Below are positions 60,995 to 64,000 of a stretch of DNA of 64,000 nucleotides, in pieces. The notes beneath the pieces are model-generated. The model worked only from the letters and a program-made list of their open reading frames with translations, had not been told where the DNA came from and did not search any database. A program made the translations under genes and the position numbers. Source of the DNA: Plutella xylostella (taxonomy: Eukaryota > Arthropoda > Insecta > Lepidoptera > Plutellidae); NCBI RefSeq assembly GCF_932276165.1, contig NC_064002.1:4526001-4590000 (forward strand). The letters are read 5' to 3'. The first letter of the stretch is position 1; each line of letters starts with the position of its first letter.

Positions 60995-63266
60995 TCAGTA
61001 GACATAATAATTTCCACAGTATTATAAAAAAACAGATAGGTTTACGTAGGTACGTAATGAAAAATTATGATTACTTTATGATAACAATGTTTTGCAACTG
61101 AATACATTTAGATGTGCTTAGATAAATTTGTTTTGGTATGAAATGAAAATACTATTTTAATATCAATGTTGGTCTGTAGTTTTTTGTGTTACTATGTATG
61201 TTATGGATTATTTGTATGTATCTTTATTGTTATTATTTGATTGCTATGTTGATCTACCTACATTACAACTGTTTGAGCATGTAAGTCATTTAATTTTTTC
61301 AGCTCATATCAGGTATGATGATGGTTACTTCCTAGTTAGCCAGGAACATAATTTATAATAATAATAGGTTGATTATGTATCGTTTCTTTACATTTTCTTA
61401 TCGTGTCGGCGAGCGGTGAGGTGACACAAGAGCTAGACTACGGTTTGCAGTCACATCGTCAGATCCCTAATAGGGTTACTTAGGGGTTGTTTTGTCCATC
61501 AGTGTCATAGAACAAAACAGTTAAATAGCCAAAACGTCCTATAACTTTTCTATGAATAAGGGGGTAAGACTGCGCAGGGTTCGAATTTAAAATATACCTA
61601 GTCACATATACATAGTTGTATTATCCGTTATATATTGGAAGACTTTTATAATTCCCGAAACTAAAAAATATTTAGTTATAAGCATATAGGTACTTGAGTA
61701 TTTTTTATAATACTCACATTTTACTTGCTCAAACACTCATACGAGCCGTCCTAAGCCCATAAAAAATTCAAACGTCAAGGTTTTCTTAGCTCCAGCCCAC
61801 GAAACTGTAGGTGGACTGGGGTTAAATTTTTAATAGAAGAAACGGCGACCAACAGCCGGAGTAATGGGGGGGTAAATATCGCAGTGCTCCTTATGAATGA
61901 ATAATATATACTGAATCTACCAAGGAGGCGGGGGAGCCTCCAGGGCGGTTGTATGTGAATAGTGCCGCAGGTTAGCATAAACTTGCAGGTTTAACTTACC
62001 CACTGCTTGAAATTGCCCATAAATTGAAGTTTGTCTAGAGCAATATGAAATGAGGATTGATTGTGTGTGTTAGTCTTTTATTGCACGCAATTCCTAAAGT
62101 TTGGACGAATGGGACAGAGTCGCCTTGATGAAAAAAAATCCATCGCGTTGTTGGTAGTTATATTTTTTCTGAGTTACGGTCTGAACTTCGACAGTTTACA
62201 TATAGCAGACACATAATAATATTATGTAATAAACACCTATTAAGTATATCAACAAATAATTGCTTGCAACACATAATTAGGTAGGTATTAGACAACATAC
62301 ACCTTCGAATTACCTACCATATGCCTAATCAGCGAATGAAACAAGACAAGAACGATGTTTAAAAAACGCGTTTATTACGTAATAAAATTGCTATGTACCT
62401 ATTAACCTACCTATACAGTAGATAGGTACATATATAGAGAATATGTTTTGACTACTATAATATTACTTAGGTATTATTAGTGCATTTACTTACCTAGTGA
62501 GATTCCAGAGAGAAAACAAACTTTATTATTCATTTGGCGCACCGGAATCAGAGGGAATTTCATAAAGCGCAATATCTTGCGGCTTTTCTAATAAACGACC
62601 TTTGGGATGGAGACTATTATATTATTATTATACGTATATCATTTGAATGTTCAACCGAAAATAGATCTTATGCTCTATTTTATTAAGGGTGGATTCGTCC
62701 AAACTTCACGTTACACAACTAAACACAACGCTGGAAACAGCGTATTAAAAAAATTGTGATGATTGGATAATTTGTTGGCATATGTGTATCGATTCTAAAA
62801 GAGCATACTTTGAAGGTAATAAAATAAATTTGGATGAATAACAAACATTTTGTGTTTTATTGATCCAGTCTCGATACTTTTTACACAGAATGTATAAGTA
62901 CCTATAACACTTTATTAATAGATATATTTTTCCACCTCATAACTTTTAACAACGATTCACTTCACAATAAATATGTTTAACCCGCCACTGCACAGTTGAT
63001 TCGTTATCCAGCTGGGTAAGCATCATTATTGTGTACCAAGTTTAATTTGCAATAAACAATCTCCAATTCTCCAATTAATTGATACATTTATTATTTATTT
63101 TAATACCTATGTAGTTAATTTGGAATCTACTCAGCAAGCTACCATGTTTCATACTTCGAAGAATGCCATGAAATCAGTGATAAACCCAGCTAAGCTAAGT
63201 ACTTAAGTACATTATAATTTCTTCAGGTAGAGTGTAAAACTGTTAAATAAAACTATAAAAAGAGAA
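60995..63266. other. AT-rich region with no recognised gene
   Basis: I see no exon, RNA gene or complete mobile element here. A GC-richer patch at about 61780-61970 has a short open frame on the minus strand without recognisable protein features. Poly-A/T runs and TACCTA-type motifs dominate. Confidence 0.6.
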
Positions 63267-63423
63267 TTAGTGCCAATTTCTCCAGAGTCGGTTATCTAAC
63301 CGATCAGTGATTGGTTATCAATAATTATACGTCATATCCATATAAAATTCTTGACAGATGTGTCAAAAGTCAACCACTAAGACCTGGTTATGCTCTAACC
63401 GACTATGCAGAAATTGGCACTTA
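63267..63423. mobile_element. MITE with TTAGTGCCAATTTCTCCAGA termini
   Basis: The left end ttagtgccaatttctccaga, gtcggtta is mirrored by taaccgactatgcagaaatt, ggcactta. The interior 'tccatataaaattcttgaca' recurs in diverged form at about 53411-53432 in a transporter intron, which suggests a second, degraded copy there. Confidence 0.75.
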
Positions 63424-64000
63424 ATCTAATAAAACTGAACAAAAATATGAAATTATTAGCAATTTAAGAAAGTAAGTTTCAATAATTTCACTGACAAATT
63501 GGCACGATCGTAATTGTGAAATTACTCATTGAAATGGTATTTGTACGATTCGCCTATTCCTCGTCGAAACCAATATTCCAAAGCATTCCTAATTATCAAC
63601 GTCCGTGGTCATATTCCATTGATTTCTGTTCCATCCAGCTAGGTTTGGGTATGAAATTTGGACGTCGATTGCGTCTCTTTTACTCAGTCCGATATTAAAA
63701 GAGATGGCAATAAACGTTATTCTTTAATCATGTGAGAACTTTGCGCTGAGAATTGAATCAGAGCCGTTTGACTGTGATTTTCTATTTGCAAAATACGGAT
63801 GGTGGTGCTAACACTCGTATTTCGTATTGCATTGGTGAATGCCTAATATTTGTGAAATTTTAGGTAAGTAAGTAATCTAGTTATTATTCTGTGGTAATAG
63901 TCATTCTTCCAAACAAAATTGTCAAAATTTTGCTTTGTTTGTACCTATGTGTATGTCACACAACATCTTGTTTGTATATTATTAATCTTAGATAGTAGGT
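63424..64000. other. Right edge, no gene recognised
   Basis: AT-rich sequence without recognisable coding or RNA features. A 60-codon open frame at 63516-63698 shows no family resemblance and no supporting splice context. Confidence 0.5.

Overview
The window looks like nuclear DNA of a moth or butterfly (Lepidoptera). It is AT-rich, has small intron-split genes with canonical GT/AG junctions, and is full of lepidopteran-type repeats: a tRNA-headed SINE with a pentamer tail, LINE 3' ends carrying the 'cagcagtgg...gatgatgat' tail, a mariner, and more than a dozen terminal-inverted-repeat MITEs. The species cannot be named from the sequence alone. All gene models were read by eye from conserved protein sequence and reading-frame continuity across splice sites.

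Layout. Positions 1-23957 (+) hold the 3' two thirds of the polypyrimidine tract-binding protein gene (hephaestus/PTBP1-like). Eleven exons encode RRM2, RRM3 and RRM4 and are separated by introns of up to 9 kb; RRM1 lies off the left edge. About 5.9 kb of AT-rich 3'UTR or intergenic DNA follows. Positions 30.6-38 kb are a composite mobile or duplicated block: a TATA/initiator promoter-like module, a 58-bp minisatellite, and a nearly perfect 2.5-kb inverted repeat with a 176-bp spacer. Positions 38-39.7 kb are a nest of LINE tails and two MITEs. TIMMDC1 (complex I assembly factor, six exons, +) lies at 39988-41873. Twinfilin (nine exons, minus) lies at 44161-47850, convergent with TIMMDC1. A dead mariner occupies 48865-50156. 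A seven-exon MFS sugar transporter of the trehalose-transporter-like type (minus) spans 51698-56564. Positions 57-61 kb are again mobile DNA. I see no gene in 61-64 kb.

The genes are unrelated housekeeping or cellular genes (RNA splicing, mitochondrial complex I assembly, actin dynamics, sugar uptake) and do not form a functional cluster.

Most notable signal. At 58688-60183 there is a hairpin of two ~717-bp arms. Where I aligned the arms by hand they differ at about 45% of positions, yet every substitution is a transition of one kind, the kind that turns an A-U pair into a G-U wobble in the minus-strand RNA. The surviving minus-strand A's follow G or C, and the TpA dinucleotide is almost abolished (5 in about 1.37 kb). 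This matches ADAR-type adenosine hyper-editing of double-stranded RNA, apparently fixed in genomic DNA. It also explains the unusually long spurious reading frames there. The second notable structure is the 30.6-38 kb block. A promoter-like module sits upstream of the long inverted repeat, in the orientation that would make a long hairpin RNA, and the two ends of the block are the two halves of one MITE in permuted order.
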